Assembly (NCBI GenBank): GCA_024688095.1
Contig: JAILEJ010000494.1
Coordinates: 1 to 32,274, forward strand
Direction of reading: 5' to 3'
Source: Butyrivibrio sp.
Lineage (GTDB): Bacteria > Bacillota > Clostridia > Lachnospirales > Lachnospiraceae
Length of the DNA stretch: 32,274 nt
Position 1 is the first letter of the stretch; each line of letters begins with the position of its first letter. A program made the position numbers and the translations under genes. The notes below the pieces were generated by a model. It ran no database searches and was not told where the DNA came from. It saw nothing but the letters and a program-made list of their open reading frames with translations. This document shows positions 1 to 9,446 of the stretch, one piece after another.

Positions 1-72
1 TTCCAGGCAAACAGCCGTATTATCACCGTATCAGATACGCTTCTTGAAGAGCTTACAAATCTTAAGAGATAA
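1..72 (+). CDS. flgE: Flagellar hook protein FlgE, C-terminal end (partial, truncated by window start)
   Basis: Frame 1 reads FQANSRIITVSDTLLEELTNLKR*, the typical C-terminal D0 motif of FlgE; flbD-motA follow. Confidence 0.85.
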   Translation, partial: FQANSRIITVSDTLLEELTNLKR

Positions 73-106
73 TAATAAGACTGGCTGAAAAAAATTTTCA
101 AAAAAT

Positions 107-175
107 AAAAGAGGATATGAATTTAATGTTACTTTAAAATGAAGGTACCTTATTCATATTCTCTTTTCTTTTATA
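107..175 (+). terminator. Putative Rho-independent terminator after flgE
   Basis: AAAAGAGGATATGAAT (107-122) pairs with ATTCATATTCTCTTTT (152-167), 16 bp with one G-U, followed by a T-rich tract (CTTTTAT). Confidence 0.65.
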
Positions 176-370
176 TAAGGTTCTATTTACGAAAAATTGT
201 AAAAGGTGATATTACTAGATATTGTGGTTAGGTATTATTAATCAATAAACAAAGAGTAAAAACAAAATAAACCAGAAAAAATATTTCAAAAATCATCCTT
301 TAAAATGAAATAAAATTACAAAACCACGCCAAATAAGGCATAAAATAAAAGACAAATAAAAATAAACGTG

Positions 371-400
371 TTAAAATAAAATTGGATTTTGTGATATATT
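371..400 (+). promoter_or_regulatory. Possible sigma-A promoter upstream of flbD
   Basis: TTAAAA (371-376), 18-nt spacer, TATATT (395-400) preceded by an extended TGA, in an A-rich upstream region. Confidence 0.3.
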
Positions 401-430
401 TTCGATAAATATGAAAGGAAACATAAAACA

Positions 431-601
431 TTGATCGAAGTTACTAAAATGGATTCGCAGAAGGTTCTTATCAATGAAAATATGATTGAAATTGTAGAAG
501 AAACACCAGATACAATAATAACCATGTTTACCGGACGTAAGGTTATAGTTAAGGAAAGTAGACAGGAGATACAAAATCTAGTAAAATTAAATTTGAAATA
601 A
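431..601 (+). CDS. flbD: FlbD family flagellar protein
   Basis: TTG-initiated 56-aa ORF: MIEVTKMDSQKVLINENMIEIVEETPDTIITMFTGRKVIVKESRQEIQNLVKLNLK*. Matches FlbD in length and motifs; lies between flgE and motA; AAAGGA about 11 nt upstream. Absent from the ORF track. Confidence 0.85.
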   Translation: MIEVTKMDSQKVLINENMIEIVEETPDTIITMFTGRKVIVKESRQEIQNLVKLNLK

Positions 602-650
602 TTTTTCGAAATAACGGAATAAAGATAATTGAGTGCTTGGATAAATATTT

Positions 651-679
651 TTGACTATAACTAAATGTGGTTATACTAT
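651..679 (+). promoter_or_regulatory. Possible sigma-A promoter upstream of motA
   Basis: TTGACT (651-656), 17-nt spacer, TACTAT (674-679); alternative -10 TATACT at 672-677 with a 15-nt spacer. Confidence 0.35.
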
Positions 680-708
680 AGATTTTTTTACATTAGAGGG
701 GTAGAAAC

Positions 709-1509
709 GTGGATATAGCGTCACTTATTGGATTGGTCATGGGTCTGGTTATTATGCTGCTGGGTGTTGCAACCAGTGGTGGTCTTCAGACAATTCCTAA
801 CTTTATTGATATTCCATCAGCTATCATTACATTTGGTGGTGCGTTCGTTGCAGCACTTGCCTGCGTTACATTACCTGAATTCATCAATGGAATGAAAGCT
901 TTTGGTAAGATTTTGAAACTGCCGCCCTATAATACGGGTGATATGATAAAGCAGATTGTGGATCTTTCAAATACTGCAAGAAAAGAAGGACTTCTTGCAC
1001 TTGAAGAAGCAGCACAGGGTATTGAAGAGCCTTTACTTAAAAAAGGACTTCTACTTGTAGTTGATGGTACAGAGCCGGAGCTTGTTAAAAGTATCATGCA
1101 GGCAGAAATAGATGCTATGAATGATAGACATCTTGCCGTTGCTGGTATCTGGGACAATATCGGATCTCTGGGACCTGCCTGGGGTATGATCGGTACCCTT
1201 ATCGGTCTTGTTAACATGCTTCAGAACCTTTCTGATTCTGCTTCACTTGGACCTTCCATGGCTACTGCTCTTATTACAACGCTTTATGGTTCGCTTCTTG
1301 CAAACTGGATTGCTACTCCTTGTGCATCAAAGCTTAAGGAACAGAATGCAAATGAATATGCGTTTAAATCACTTATGATTGAAGGGCTTTTGTCTATACA
1401 GGCAGGAGAAAATCCAAGAGTAACTGAAGAAAAACTTAAAGCATTTATGGCACCAGCCGATAGAGCAGCATATGAAGCTGCCAATGGTGATGGTGGTGGA
1501 GGTGACTGA
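709..1509 (+). CDS. motA: Flagellar motor stator protein MotA
   Basis: 266-aa ORF, GTG start, SD GAGGGG; four-TM MotA/TolQ-like sequence; followed by motB. Confidence 0.95.
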   Translation: MDIASLIGLVMGLVIMLLGVATSGGLQTIPNFIDIPSAIITFGGAFVAALACVTLPEFINGMKAFGKILKLPPYNTGDMIKQIVDLSNTARKEGLLALEEAAQGIEEPLLKKGLLLVVDGTEPELVKSIMQAEIDAMNDRHLAVAGIWDNIGSLGPAWGMIGTLIGLVNMLQNLSDSASLGPSMATALITTLYGSLLANWIATPCASKLKEQNANEYAFKSLMIEGLLSIQAGENPRVTEEKLKAFMAPADRAAYEAANGDGGGGD

Positions 1510-1511
1510 TT

Positions 1512-2453
1512 ATGGCTAAAAAAGAACCACCGCCGCCGAAAGGCTGTCCTGCCTGGCAGGGTACCTTTGGTGATCTGATGAACTTGCTTCTTTGCTTCTT
1601 TGTTTTACTATATGCTATGTCATCAGTTGATGCGGCTAAATTTGATGAGATTGCAGCATCATTTAGTACGGCTTTTGGTATTTTTAAAGGCGGGGACACC
1701 TCCTTTGGAGATGGAGCACTTGTCGGAGATGGCGTTTCACAGCTAACTGAGCTGTCAAATTATGTTACATCAATGGGTGTGTCACAGTCAGGATCTACAA
1801 CGACTGAAAGTTCACAAAATACTGGAACACAGGCTTCTGATAATTCCGGTGGTGAAAGTGATCAGACAGAGGCTATTGATGAAGAAGGAACTGCATCAGC
1901 TATTTCTGATGCAACAACTGCCGAGGCACTTGAAAATGCATCGACAGAAGAACTTACTGAGGCTCTTGAAGAAGCTCAGATGGAAGCTTCTGCAGAACTT
2001 GCTGAAGAAATTCAGGAAGCAATGGTTGAAGAGCAGATTGATGAAGTTATGGAGCTGAATTATACTGGACAGTATGTACAGCTTACGGTTCAGGGAGCTA
2101 TTTTATTTGAGTCAGGTAAGGCAGACTTAAAAGAGGATGTCCTTCCTATACTTGATAAAGCTTCATCAATACTTGAAAGATATGCAGGTGGTACTGTTGA
2201 AATCGAAGGACATACTGATAATGTTCCTGTTTCAGCAGGAGGAAGATATGCAAATAATGACGAACTTAGTGATGCGAGAGCTTTGTCAGTATTTTATTAT
2301 ATTTGTGATAATTCTGCCCTTGATCCTGCAAATATTAAGCATTCCGGAAGAGGAGAATATGATCCTATTGCGGATAATACCACTCCTGAAGGAAGGGCTA
2401 AAAACAGAAGAGTAGAGATTAGAATTTATAATCCGCTTAGTCCTATGTATTAA
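1512..2453 (+). CDS. motB: Flagellar motor stator protein MotB (OmpA domain)
   Basis: N-terminal GCPAWQGTFGDLMNLLLCFFVLLYAMSS and C-terminal OmpA-like EGHTDNVPVSA...NRRVEIRI. Confidence 0.95.
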   Translation: MAKKEPPPPKGCPAWQGTFGDLMNLLLCFFVLLYAMSSVDAAKFDEIAASFSTAFGIFKGGDTSFGDGALVGDGVSQLTELSNYVTSMGVSQSGSTTTESSQNTGTQASDNSGGESDQTEAIDEEGTASAISDATTAEALENASTEELTEALEEAQMEASAELAEEIQEAMVEEQIDEVMELNYTGQYVQLTVQGAILFESGKADLKEDVLPILDKASSILERYAGGTVEIEGHTDNVPVSAGGRYANNDELSDARALSVFYYICDNSALDPANIKHSGRGEYDPIADNTTPEGRAKNRRVEIRIYNPLSPMY

Positions 2454-2490
2454 AAATAACATTCTATGCTGAATGCATTTGGAGGTTGTA

Positions 2491-3024
2491 ATGAAAAAGA
2501 ATCTGCTGGCTATTTTAATACTTGCTGTACTTCTGGTAAATACAATAATGACAGGTATTTTGATGTTTACCATGATGACAACAAATAATAAAGCGACTAC
2601 ACTTATTGCAGATATTGCTGCAGCACTTGAGCTTGAGGCTGGAGGCGCGGAAAACTTTTCGGCTGGAGCAGCAGGAAATCTTGATATTTCAAGTATTGCA
2701 ACCTTTTCTATAAATGGCGATAATGAGATGACAATCGCACTTAAAAAAGGTGATGATGGAGTTCAGCATTATGCTCTTGTGGATCTTGTTATTTCTATGA
2801 ATACTCAGCATGCTGATTATGCAACTTATGGCACTGAGGAAGCACTTACTGCAAATCTTTCACTTATAAAGTCAAAGATTCAGGAAGTTATATCAGGTCA
2901 TACAGCAGAAGAAGCTAATTCTGATACAAATGCGATCAGAGAAGAACTTGTTGAAGCTCTTCAGCAAATGTATAATTCTAATTTTATATATGATGTAAAC
3001 TTTGAACAGATACTTGTTCAGTAA
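2491..3024 (+). CDS. fliL: Flagellar basal body-associated protein FliL
   Basis: N-terminal TM (MKKNLLAILILAVLLVNTIMTGILMF) and FliL-like C-terminus; GGAGG at 2481-2485 supports ATG 2491 rather than ORF start 2473. Confidence 0.8.
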   Translation: MKKNLLAILILAVLLVNTIMTGILMFTMMTTNNKATTLIADIAAALELEAGGAENFSAGAAGNLDISSIATFSINGDNEMTIALKKGDDGVQHYALVDLVISMNTQHADYATYGTEEALTANLSLIKSKIQEVISGHTAEEANSDTNAIREELVEALQQMYNSNFIYDVNFEQILVQ

Positions 3025-3144
3025 TAGTTCGTTCTTATAAAATATACAGATAATGTATGTTTTTGATATAAGATATAAATTTTTTACAACCTGGGGAAAA
3101 GAAGTTGAATTTTAGAGTAGTTGAAACGGGAGAGGTGATCCTAT

Positions 3145-4128
3145 TTGAGTGAGGTACTGTCACAAAATGAGATTGATAATCTGCTACAAGCACTCAGTAC
3201 CGGTGAGCTTGATGTGGATCAGATGCAAAGCGCTGATGAGAAAAAGGTTAAGGATTATGATTTTAGACGTCCTGCCAAGTTCTCGAAGGAGCATTTACGT
3301 ACACTGGAAATGATTTATGAACATTACGGACGTCTTTTATCTACAACACTTCCACTTTATCTTCGTAAGAATGTAAATGTCAGTGTTGCAAACTCGGAGA
3401 CGGTAACGTATTCTGAATTTAGTAATGCTTTGTCAAATCCGGTTATTTTGGGAATAATTAATTTTTTACCACTACAGGGTACTATAATTCTTGAATTACA
3501 GGCAAATCTGGGATATTCATTTATAGACCGTATGCTTGGTGGTGAAGGTGGTACATTAGATAAGGCAAGACCATTTACGGATATCGAGATGCCACTTATT
3601 GAAAAGCTTGTAACCATTTGTATGCAGCTTATGGTTGAGCCTTGGCAGACTGTTTTGGATATAAATCCTATAATGGAGAGAATTGAAACAAATCCACAGT
3701 TTGCGCAGGTTATTTCACCCACAGATATGATAGCTATTATAACGCTTAATATTAAAATAGGTGAAACAGAAGGTCTTATGAACGTCTGTCTTCCATATTT
3801 TACATTAGAGAGTATTATGGACAGACTTAATACCAAGTATTGGTTCTCAACGATGCAGAAATTTAATGATGAAAATTATATTGAGCATCTTGAATCAATG
3901 GTGAGAAGAGTTGATGTACCTGTAAAGGCTGTACTTGGACGTTGTAATGTATCTGTAAGTGATTTTGTGCATCTGCAGGCAGGAGATATAATAAGACTTG
4001 ATAGCAAGGTTAATAATGACATGCAGATTTTTGTTGGAAATATAAAAAAGTTTACTGCATTACCTGGTACTACGAAGAATAAGTACGCGGTAAGAATTAC
4101 ATCTATAATCAGAGAGGAGGAAGAGTAG
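3145..4128 (+). CDS. fliM: Flagellar motor switch protein FliM
   Basis: TTG start; MSEVLSQNEIDNLLQAL CheY-binding peptide, FliM middle domain, C-terminal SpoA-like domain. Confidence 0.95.
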   Translation: MSEVLSQNEIDNLLQALSTGELDVDQMQSADEKKVKDYDFRRPAKFSKEHLRTLEMIYEHYGRLLSTTLPLYLRKNVNVSVANSETVTYSEFSNALSNPVILGIINFLPLQGTIILELQANLGYSFIDRMLGGEGGTLDKARPFTDIEMPLIEKLVTICMQLMVEPWQTVLDINPIMERIETNPQFAQVISPTDMIAIITLNIKIGETEGLMNVCLPYFTLESIMDRLNTKYWFSTMQKFNDENYIEHLESMVRRVDVPVKAVLGRCNVSVSDFVHLQAGDIIRLDSKVNNDMQIFVGNIKKFTALPGTTKNKYAVRITSIIREEEE

Positions 4129-4132
4129 GAGC

Positions 4133-5401
4133 ATGGATGGAATGCTGTCACAAGACGAAATTAATGCACTGCTTGCGGGAATGGATACATCCGGTACCCC
4201 GGCAGGCGACGACGCTCCAGCAGCTGATGCTCCGGCGGGTGATCCTCCGGCAGATACTTCGGGCGGCGGAAGTGGTGAGATAGATGAATCACTTCTTTCA
4301 AGTTCTGAAAGAGATACAGTTGGTGAAGTTGCTAATATCAGTATGGGTTCTTCAGCAACAACACTTTATTCGCTGGTTAATCAGAAGGTTAATATTACTA
4401 CACCGGAAGTTGAGCTGGCAAACTGGAGTACAGTTATTAATGACTATGAGAGGCCTTGTGTATTTGTTCAGATTAAATATACTGTAGGTCTTGATGGTAC
4501 AAATATCCTTATACTTAAGGAACATGATGTTATGGTCATCACAGATCTTATGATGGGTGGTGATGGTACTAATACAGAAGGTGAGATTGGTGAATTGCAG
4601 TTATCTGCTATTTCCGAGGCAATGAACCAAATGATGGGTGCATCTGCCACATCACTTTCTACAATGATCAGTCGTAAAGTAGATATCAGCCCGCCACAGG
4701 CGACGGTTCTTGATATGATTGATGATGATCCGAGCGATATTGCGGAATTCCTGACACAGACTTTTGTTAAGATTTCCTTTAAAATGCAGATCGGTGATCT
4801 CATTGATTCAACACTTATGCAGTTATATCCGATTGACTTTGCAAAGAGTTTGAAGGATACTGTAATTGCAGCTACAAATGAAAAGAGTGATGATGATTCT
4901 TCACCAATGCCGGCAGCTGCTCCGGAACCTGCACCAGCTTCAGGTCCTGCTCCTGATATGGGTATTGCTAATATGGGAATGCAGCCGGATATGTCAGCAC
5001 AGATGAATCAGCAGATGCCAATGCAGGGCATGCCAATGCAGCAAATGCCAATGCAGGGTATGCCGATGCAGCAAATGCCAATGATGCAGATGCCGATGCA
5101 GCCAATGATGAATATACAGCCGGCTCAGTTCCAAAATTTTGCCGGTGGTTCATCAATTTTGCCAGGTGGAGAAAATATTGGTATAATAAAAGATGTACCA
5201 CTTGAAGTTACGGTTGAACTTGGCAGAACCGCTAAGCCAATTTCAGATATACTCGACTTTGCTCCAGGAACTATTATAGAACTGGATAAAGTCGCAGGTG
5301 AGCCGGTAGACGTACTGGTCAATGGCAAGTTTGTTGCCAAGGGAGAAGTAGTAGTAATCGAAGAAAGTTTTGGCGTGAGAGTAACTGAAATAATTCAATA
5401 A
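4133..5401 (+). CDS. fliY: Flagellar motor switch phosphatase FliY (CheC-like plus FliN domain)
   Basis: N-terminal LSQDEINALL; two CheC-type ExxNxxxG motifs (EVANISMG, EAMNQMMG); C-terminal FliN domain (LEVTVELGRTAKPISDILDFAPGTIIELDK); Met/Gln-rich linker. Confidence 0.95.
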   Translation: MDGMLSQDEINALLAGMDTSGTPAGDDAPAADAPAGDPPADTSGGGSGEIDESLLSSSERDTVGEVANISMGSSATTLYSLVNQKVNITTPEVELANWSTVINDYERPCVFVQIKYTVGLDGTNILILKEHDVMVITDLMMGGDGTNTEGEIGELQLSAISEAMNQMMGASATSLSTMISRKVDISPPQATVLDMIDDDPSDIAEFLTQTFVKISFKMQIGDLIDSTLMQLYPIDFAKSLKDTVIAATNEKSDDDSSPMPAAAPEPAPASGPAPDMGIANMGMQPDMSAQMNQQMPMQGMPMQQMPMQGMPMQQMPMMQMPMQPMMNIQPAQFQNFAGGSSILPGGENIGIIKDVPLEVTVELGRTAKPISDILDFAPGTIIELDKVAGEPVDVLVNGKFVAKGEVVVIEESFGVRVTEIIQ

Positions 5402-5418
5402 AAGAGAGGGTAAACGAA

Positions 5419-5781
5419 ATGGCAAAAAATGTCCTTGTATGTGATGATGCAGCATTTATGCGTATGATGATTAAAGATATCCTTAGTAAAAATGGATACA
5501 ATATTGCTGGAGAAGCCGAGAACGGTGCTAAAGCTGTAGAGAAGTATAATGAGCTCAAACCAGATCTTGTACTTATGGATATCACAATGCCTGAAATGGA
5601 TGGAATTCAGGCACTTAAGGCTATTAAACAGGGCGATCCTAATGCTGTAGTTATTATGTGTTCTGCAATGGGTCAGCAGGCCATGGTTATTGAATCTATA
5701 CAGGCCGGTGCACGTGACTTTATTGTTAAGCCTTTCCAGGCTGATCGTGTTCTTGAGGCTGTAAAGAAGGTCATTGGATAA
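5419..5781 (+). CDS. cheY: Chemotaxis response regulator CheY
   Basis: Single receiver domain MAKNVLVCDDAAFMRMMIKDIL...LVLMDITMPEMDG...KPFQ; classical fliY-cheY-fliO order. Confidence 0.95.
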   Translation: MAKNVLVCDDAAFMRMMIKDILSKNGYNIAGEAENGAKAVEKYNELKPDLVLMDITMPEMDGIQALKAIKQGDPNAVVIMCSAMGQQAMVIESIQAGARDFIVKPFQADRVLEAVKKVIG

Positions 5782-6128
5782 TGACTGCTTCTTCGCTTGC
5801 TCAGTTTTTTACTGTAGTTATAATTTTTATATTTGTCCTAATGCTTACCTTCTTTGTAACTCGCTATATTGCGAATTACCAGAAGGTAAATAGCATAGGA
5901 TCAAATATTGAGATAATTGAAACATACAGAATATCCCCTAATAAATATATTCAGATTATTAAAATCGGGAAAAAGTATGTTTCTGTTGTTGTGTGCAAAG
6001 ATACAGTTACAAAACTGACGGATCTTTCTGAGGAAGAAATTGTTTTTCAGGATGAGAACCAGGCACAGGAAATTGATTTTAAGGAGCTGCTTTCAAAATT
6101 CAAGAAAGAAGTATCCGGGAAGAAGTGA
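5781..6128 (+). CDS. fliO: Flagellar biosynthetic protein FliO/FliZ
   Basis: N-terminal TM followed by a small basic FliO-like domain; start overlaps cheY stop (TAATG); precedes fliP. Confidence 0.8.
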   Translation: MTASSLAQFFTVVIIFIFVLMLTFFVTRYIANYQKVNSIGSNIEIIETYRISPNKYIQIIKIGKKYVSVVVCKDTVTKLTDLSEEEIVFQDENQAQEIDFKELLSKFKKEVSGKK

Positions 6129-6155
6129 TTGGGCTACATGGCCCGGGGAATTGGT

Positions 6156-7097
6156 ATGAAACAAAGAATTAAAGACGGGAGTATAAAGAGTCTTTTAAAG
6201 AGGGCAGTTATATGTGCTGCACTCTTATTTGTCATGTTTGGATTTCTTTTTGGTACATGTTCTGTCAGCGTTAACGCTACAGATTCACAAACTACTTATG
6301 TAGATGAGACTACTGTAACCGATCCCACAAGAGATAGAGATACAAATTTAACAGGATCTACAAATGAAAGAACAAATATTGAAGATCCTGGAGCATCAGA
6401 AACAACTGATGATCTTAGTAAGCTTAATATAGCTAATACAGTTACTGTTACTTATGATGATGGTAATGGTACAGTTAATGGTGCTTTAAGAATACTTATA
6501 ACTCTTACATTAATTGCTATTGCACCGACTCTTATAATAATGATGACTTCTTTTACGAGGATTCTTATTGTTCTTCATTTTACAAGAGCGGCTATTGCAA
6601 CACAGACAGCTCCACCTAACCAGATTCTTATTGGACTGGCTCTTTTTCTTACATTTTTTATTATGGAACCAACATTTAATGAAGTATATAACGATGCGAT
6701 CGTTCCATTTGAAAATTATGAAATTGATCAGGATGAAGCGTTTGAAAAAGCTATGGTTCCAATCAGAGAGTTCATGTATGCACAGACTCAGACCAAGGAC
6801 GTAAGACTTTTTATGGATATTGATAATATAGACTGGGACGGTGAACTTGACAGTATTCCCAATGCAGTTCTTGTACCAAGCTTTATTATTAGTGAGCTTA
6901 GGACATCTTTTATTATAGGATTCCTTATATATGTTCCATTTATTGTAATTGATATGGTAGTTGCATCAGTACTTATGAGTATGGGTATGATGATGCTGCC
7001 GCCTACCACGATTTCTATGCCGTTTAAGATATTGTTATTTGTTCTTGCAGACGGATGGAGTCTCATTATCGGTAGTCTTGTTAAAACTTTTTATTAA
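6156..7097 (+). CDS. fliP: Flagellar type III secretion protein FliP
   Basis: FliP core ILITLTLIAIAPTLIIMMTSFTRILIVLHFTRAAIATQTAPPNQILIGLALFLTFFIMEP...; signal peptide-like N-terminus after ATG 6156 (ORF extends to TTG 6129). Confidence 0.95.
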   Translation: MKQRIKDGSIKSLLKRAVICAALLFVMFGFLFGTCSVSVNATDSQTTYVDETTVTDPTRDRDTNLTGSTNERTNIEDPGASETTDDLSKLNIANTVTVTYDDGNGTVNGALRILITLTLIAIAPTLIIMMTSFTRILIVLHFTRAAIATQTAPPNQILIGLALFLTFFIMEPTFNEVYNDAIVPFENYEIDQDEAFEKAMVPIREFMYAQTQTKDVRLFMDIDNIDWDGELDSIPNAVLVPSFIISELRTSFIIGFLIYVPFIVIDMVVASVLMSMGMMMLPPTTISMPFKILLFVLADGWSLIIGSLVKTFY

Positions 7098-7111
7098 GGA
7101 GGGAATAAAAA

Positions 7112-7381
7112 ATGTCAGTAGATGATGTCAATGCCATTATCAGCTCAGCACTGTTTCTTGTAATTAAGGTTGCAGGTCCAATGCTTTTGATTTCATTGGT
7201 TGTAGGTCTTACAGTATCAATATTTCAGACTGTTACGTCCATTCAGGAACAGACATTAACATTTGTTCCCAAAATAATAGGTGTTTTTCTTGGACTAATT
7301 TTACTTGGAAACTGGATGGCTACAGAAATAACTACTTATATTACCAATCTGTGGACAAGTTTTAGTTTATATACAAGGTAA
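7112..7381 (+). CDS. fliQ: Flagellar type III secretion protein FliQ
   Basis: 89 aa, two TM helices, FliQ motif; strong SD AAGGAGGG; fliP-fliQ-fliR order. Confidence 0.95.
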   Translation: MSVDDVNAIISSALFLVIKVAGPMLLISLVVGLTVSIFQTVTSIQEQTLTFVPKIIGVFLGLILLGNWMATEITTYITNLWTSFSLYTR

Positions 7382-7453
7382 ATTTTGCTGATTTGAATAT
7401 AATGATTGATTTAAAATATGAATATTCAGGATATCTAAGGGAATCAGATTAAT

Positions 7454-8239
7454 ATGATAGATTATACATTTAGATATGGGGATCTTGAAGTATTTCTGCT
7501 TATTTTTGTAAGGGTGCTTGCTTTTGTATATGTAGCTCCCTTTTTTAATACTGATGGAATTCCTCAAAGAATAAAGATTGGTTTCTCTTTGCTATTTTCA
7601 ATATTACTTTATGGGGCTGTTCCGCTGGAAACACTTGATTATAACACTCCGGTAGGATATGCGGTCATAGTTATCAAAGAAATTGTAACAGGCTGGCTTA
7701 TTGGCTATGCAGCAAAGCTTTGCCAGGCTATTACAGCGTTTGCAGGTAATATTGTAGATATGCAGACTGGACTTTCCATGGCTACTATCATGGATCCTGG
7801 GACAAGAGAAAATATAACAATTACAGCAGCTTTGTATCAGCAGGTACTTGCTATTATGCTTATATTAAGCGGTATGTATAAGTATCTTATTGGAGCTTTG
7901 GCAGATACTTTTACGCTTATTCCGTTAAATGGTGCTGTTTTAAGAACTGATGAGCTTATGCAAAGCTTTCTGGATTTTGTGAGTGGATATATTGTAATTG
8001 GTTTTAGAATATGTCTGCCAGTCTTTGTTGTTACGTTTGTAATAAATGTAATGCTTGGTGTTATGGCAAAAGTAGCACCTCAGCTTAACATGTTTGCTGT
8101 TGGTATGCAGATTAAGGTAATAATTGGGCTTATGATTTTATATTTAACAGCAGGTATGATGTATCAGGCTTCTGATTTTATTTTTGTAAATATGAGAGAG
8201 CTTATGAATGCATTTGCTTCTGCAATTACTCCTGAGTAA
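7454..8239 (+). CDS. fliR: Flagellar type III secretion protein FliR
   Basis: 261-aa polytopic protein with FliR sequence (VRVLAFVYVAPFFNTDGIPQRIKIGFSLLFSILLY...). Confidence 0.93.
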   Translation: MIDYTFRYGDLEVFLLIFVRVLAFVYVAPFFNTDGIPQRIKIGFSLLFSILLYGAVPLETLDYNTPVGYAVIVIKEIVTGWLIGYAAKLCQAITAFAGNIVDMQTGLSMATIMDPGTRENITITAALYQQVLAIMLILSGMYKYLIGALADTFTLIPLNGAVLRTDELMQSFLDFVSGYIVIGFRICLPVFVVTFVINVMLGVMAKVAPQLNMFAVGMQIKVIIGLMILYLTAGMMYQASDFIFVNMRELMNAFASAITPE

Positions 8240-8268
8240 CTTTTGAACTGGTTATTATTGGTGAAAAG

Positions 8269-9411
8269 ATGATCAATGAAATTTTAGAAACAAAATCTAT
8301 TTTAGTTGAATATGATCTTCAGTTCTTTGCAAAAGATGGACCTGGTGGTGAAAAAACCGAAGAACCTACATCGAAAAAGAAAGAAGATGCCAGAAAAAAA
8401 GGACAGGTAGCTCTTAGTAAAGAAGTTACAACTGCCTTTACTTTGCTTTCTTTATTTATTCTCATAAGGATTTTTTATGGCTTTATAGGACAGATTTTTA
8501 CAAATACTTTTGAATATATTTATAATGATATTCCTGAATGCGTAAAGCTTTATGATGGATATATTCAAACTGCAAGGTACAGATCTATTGTTATACATGT
8601 TCTTTTGACTGTGCTTTTATGTTGTGCTCCGTTTTTTATTACAGGCGTTGTGGTCAGCCTTCTTGCTGATTATATTCAAATAGGGTTTAAAGTTACTTCA
8701 GAACCAATAAAGCCAAAGTTTAATAAGCTTAATCCAATAAGTGGCATGAAGAAGATTTTTTCTGTAAGATCACTTGTAAACCTTGGGTTATCTATACTTA
8801 AGTTATTAATTATTTTTATTATTATCTATACATATTTTACCGGAATGGATTACTCATTGTTTGTTTTGTATGACATGCCTTTAAAGCAGGCCATAGGACT
8901 TATGGGTACTATTGTTATAGATCTTGGTATAAGAATAGCTGCAGTTTATATGATTGTTGCAGTTATCGATCTGATATATCAGAGGAAAAAACATCATGAT
9001 GACCTTATGATGACCAAACAGGAAGTAAAAGATGAATATAAGAATACTGAAGGAGATCCTCAGATAAAGGGCAAACAGAGGCAGAGGATGAGAGAGGCAT
9101 CAATGAGACGTATGATGCAGGAACTTCCCAAAGCTGATGTTGTAATCACAAACCCTACTCACTATGCAGTTGCGATTTTATATGAAGCAGATAAATATGA
9201 GGCTCCAAGAGTAATTGCCAAGGGATCTGATTATCTTGCACAGAGAATAAAGGATGTTGCAAAAGAAAATGATATTGAGATAGTAGAGAACAAGCCCCTT
9301 GCAAGGATGTTGTATGCAAATGTGGAAATTGGTGATTTTGTCCCTCCGGAGCTCTATAAGGCAGTTGCAGAGGTACTTGCATTCGTTTATCATCTTAAAG
9401 GAAAAGCATAA
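8269..9411 (+). CDS. flhB: Flagellar type III secretion protein FlhB
   Basis: KTEEPTSKKKEDARKKGQVALSKEV and autocleavage motif VVITNPTHYAVAI. Confidence 0.96.
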   Translation: MINEILETKSILVEYDLQFFAKDGPGGEKTEEPTSKKKEDARKKGQVALSKEVTTAFTLLSLFILIRIFYGFIGQIFTNTFEYIYNDIPECVKLYDGYIQTARYRSIVIHVLLTVLLCCAPFFITGVVVSLLADYIQIGFKVTSEPIKPKFNKLNPISGMKKIFSVRSLVNLGLSILKLLIIFIIIYTYFTGMDYSLFVLYDMPLKQAIGLMGTIVIDLGIRIAAVYMIVAVIDLIYQRKKHHDDLMMTKQEVKDEYKNTEGDPQIKGKQRQRMREASMRRMMQELPKADVVITNPTHYAVAILYEADKYEAPRVIAKGSDYLAQRIKDVAKENDIEIVENKPLARMLYANVEIGDFVPPELYKAVAEVLAFVYHLKGKA

Positions 9412-9446
9412 ATCAAATATTTTGGATTTTTTTATAAAAATTTTAG

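Noticed and set aside
316-574. Minus-strand ORFs over flbD and its upstream region
   Set aside because: AT-rich spurious ORFs; the + strand carries a recognisable FlbD.
3357-3836. 159-aa minus-strand ORF opposite fliM
   Set aside because: Antisense to a clear FliM coding frame, no SD or domain; consistent with codon-bias shadow ORF.
5015-5109. Repeated ATGCCAATGCAG units considered as a CRISPR-like or DNA-level repeat
   Set aside because: In frame within FliY, encodes MPMQ repeats, no spacers; a protein low-complexity linker.
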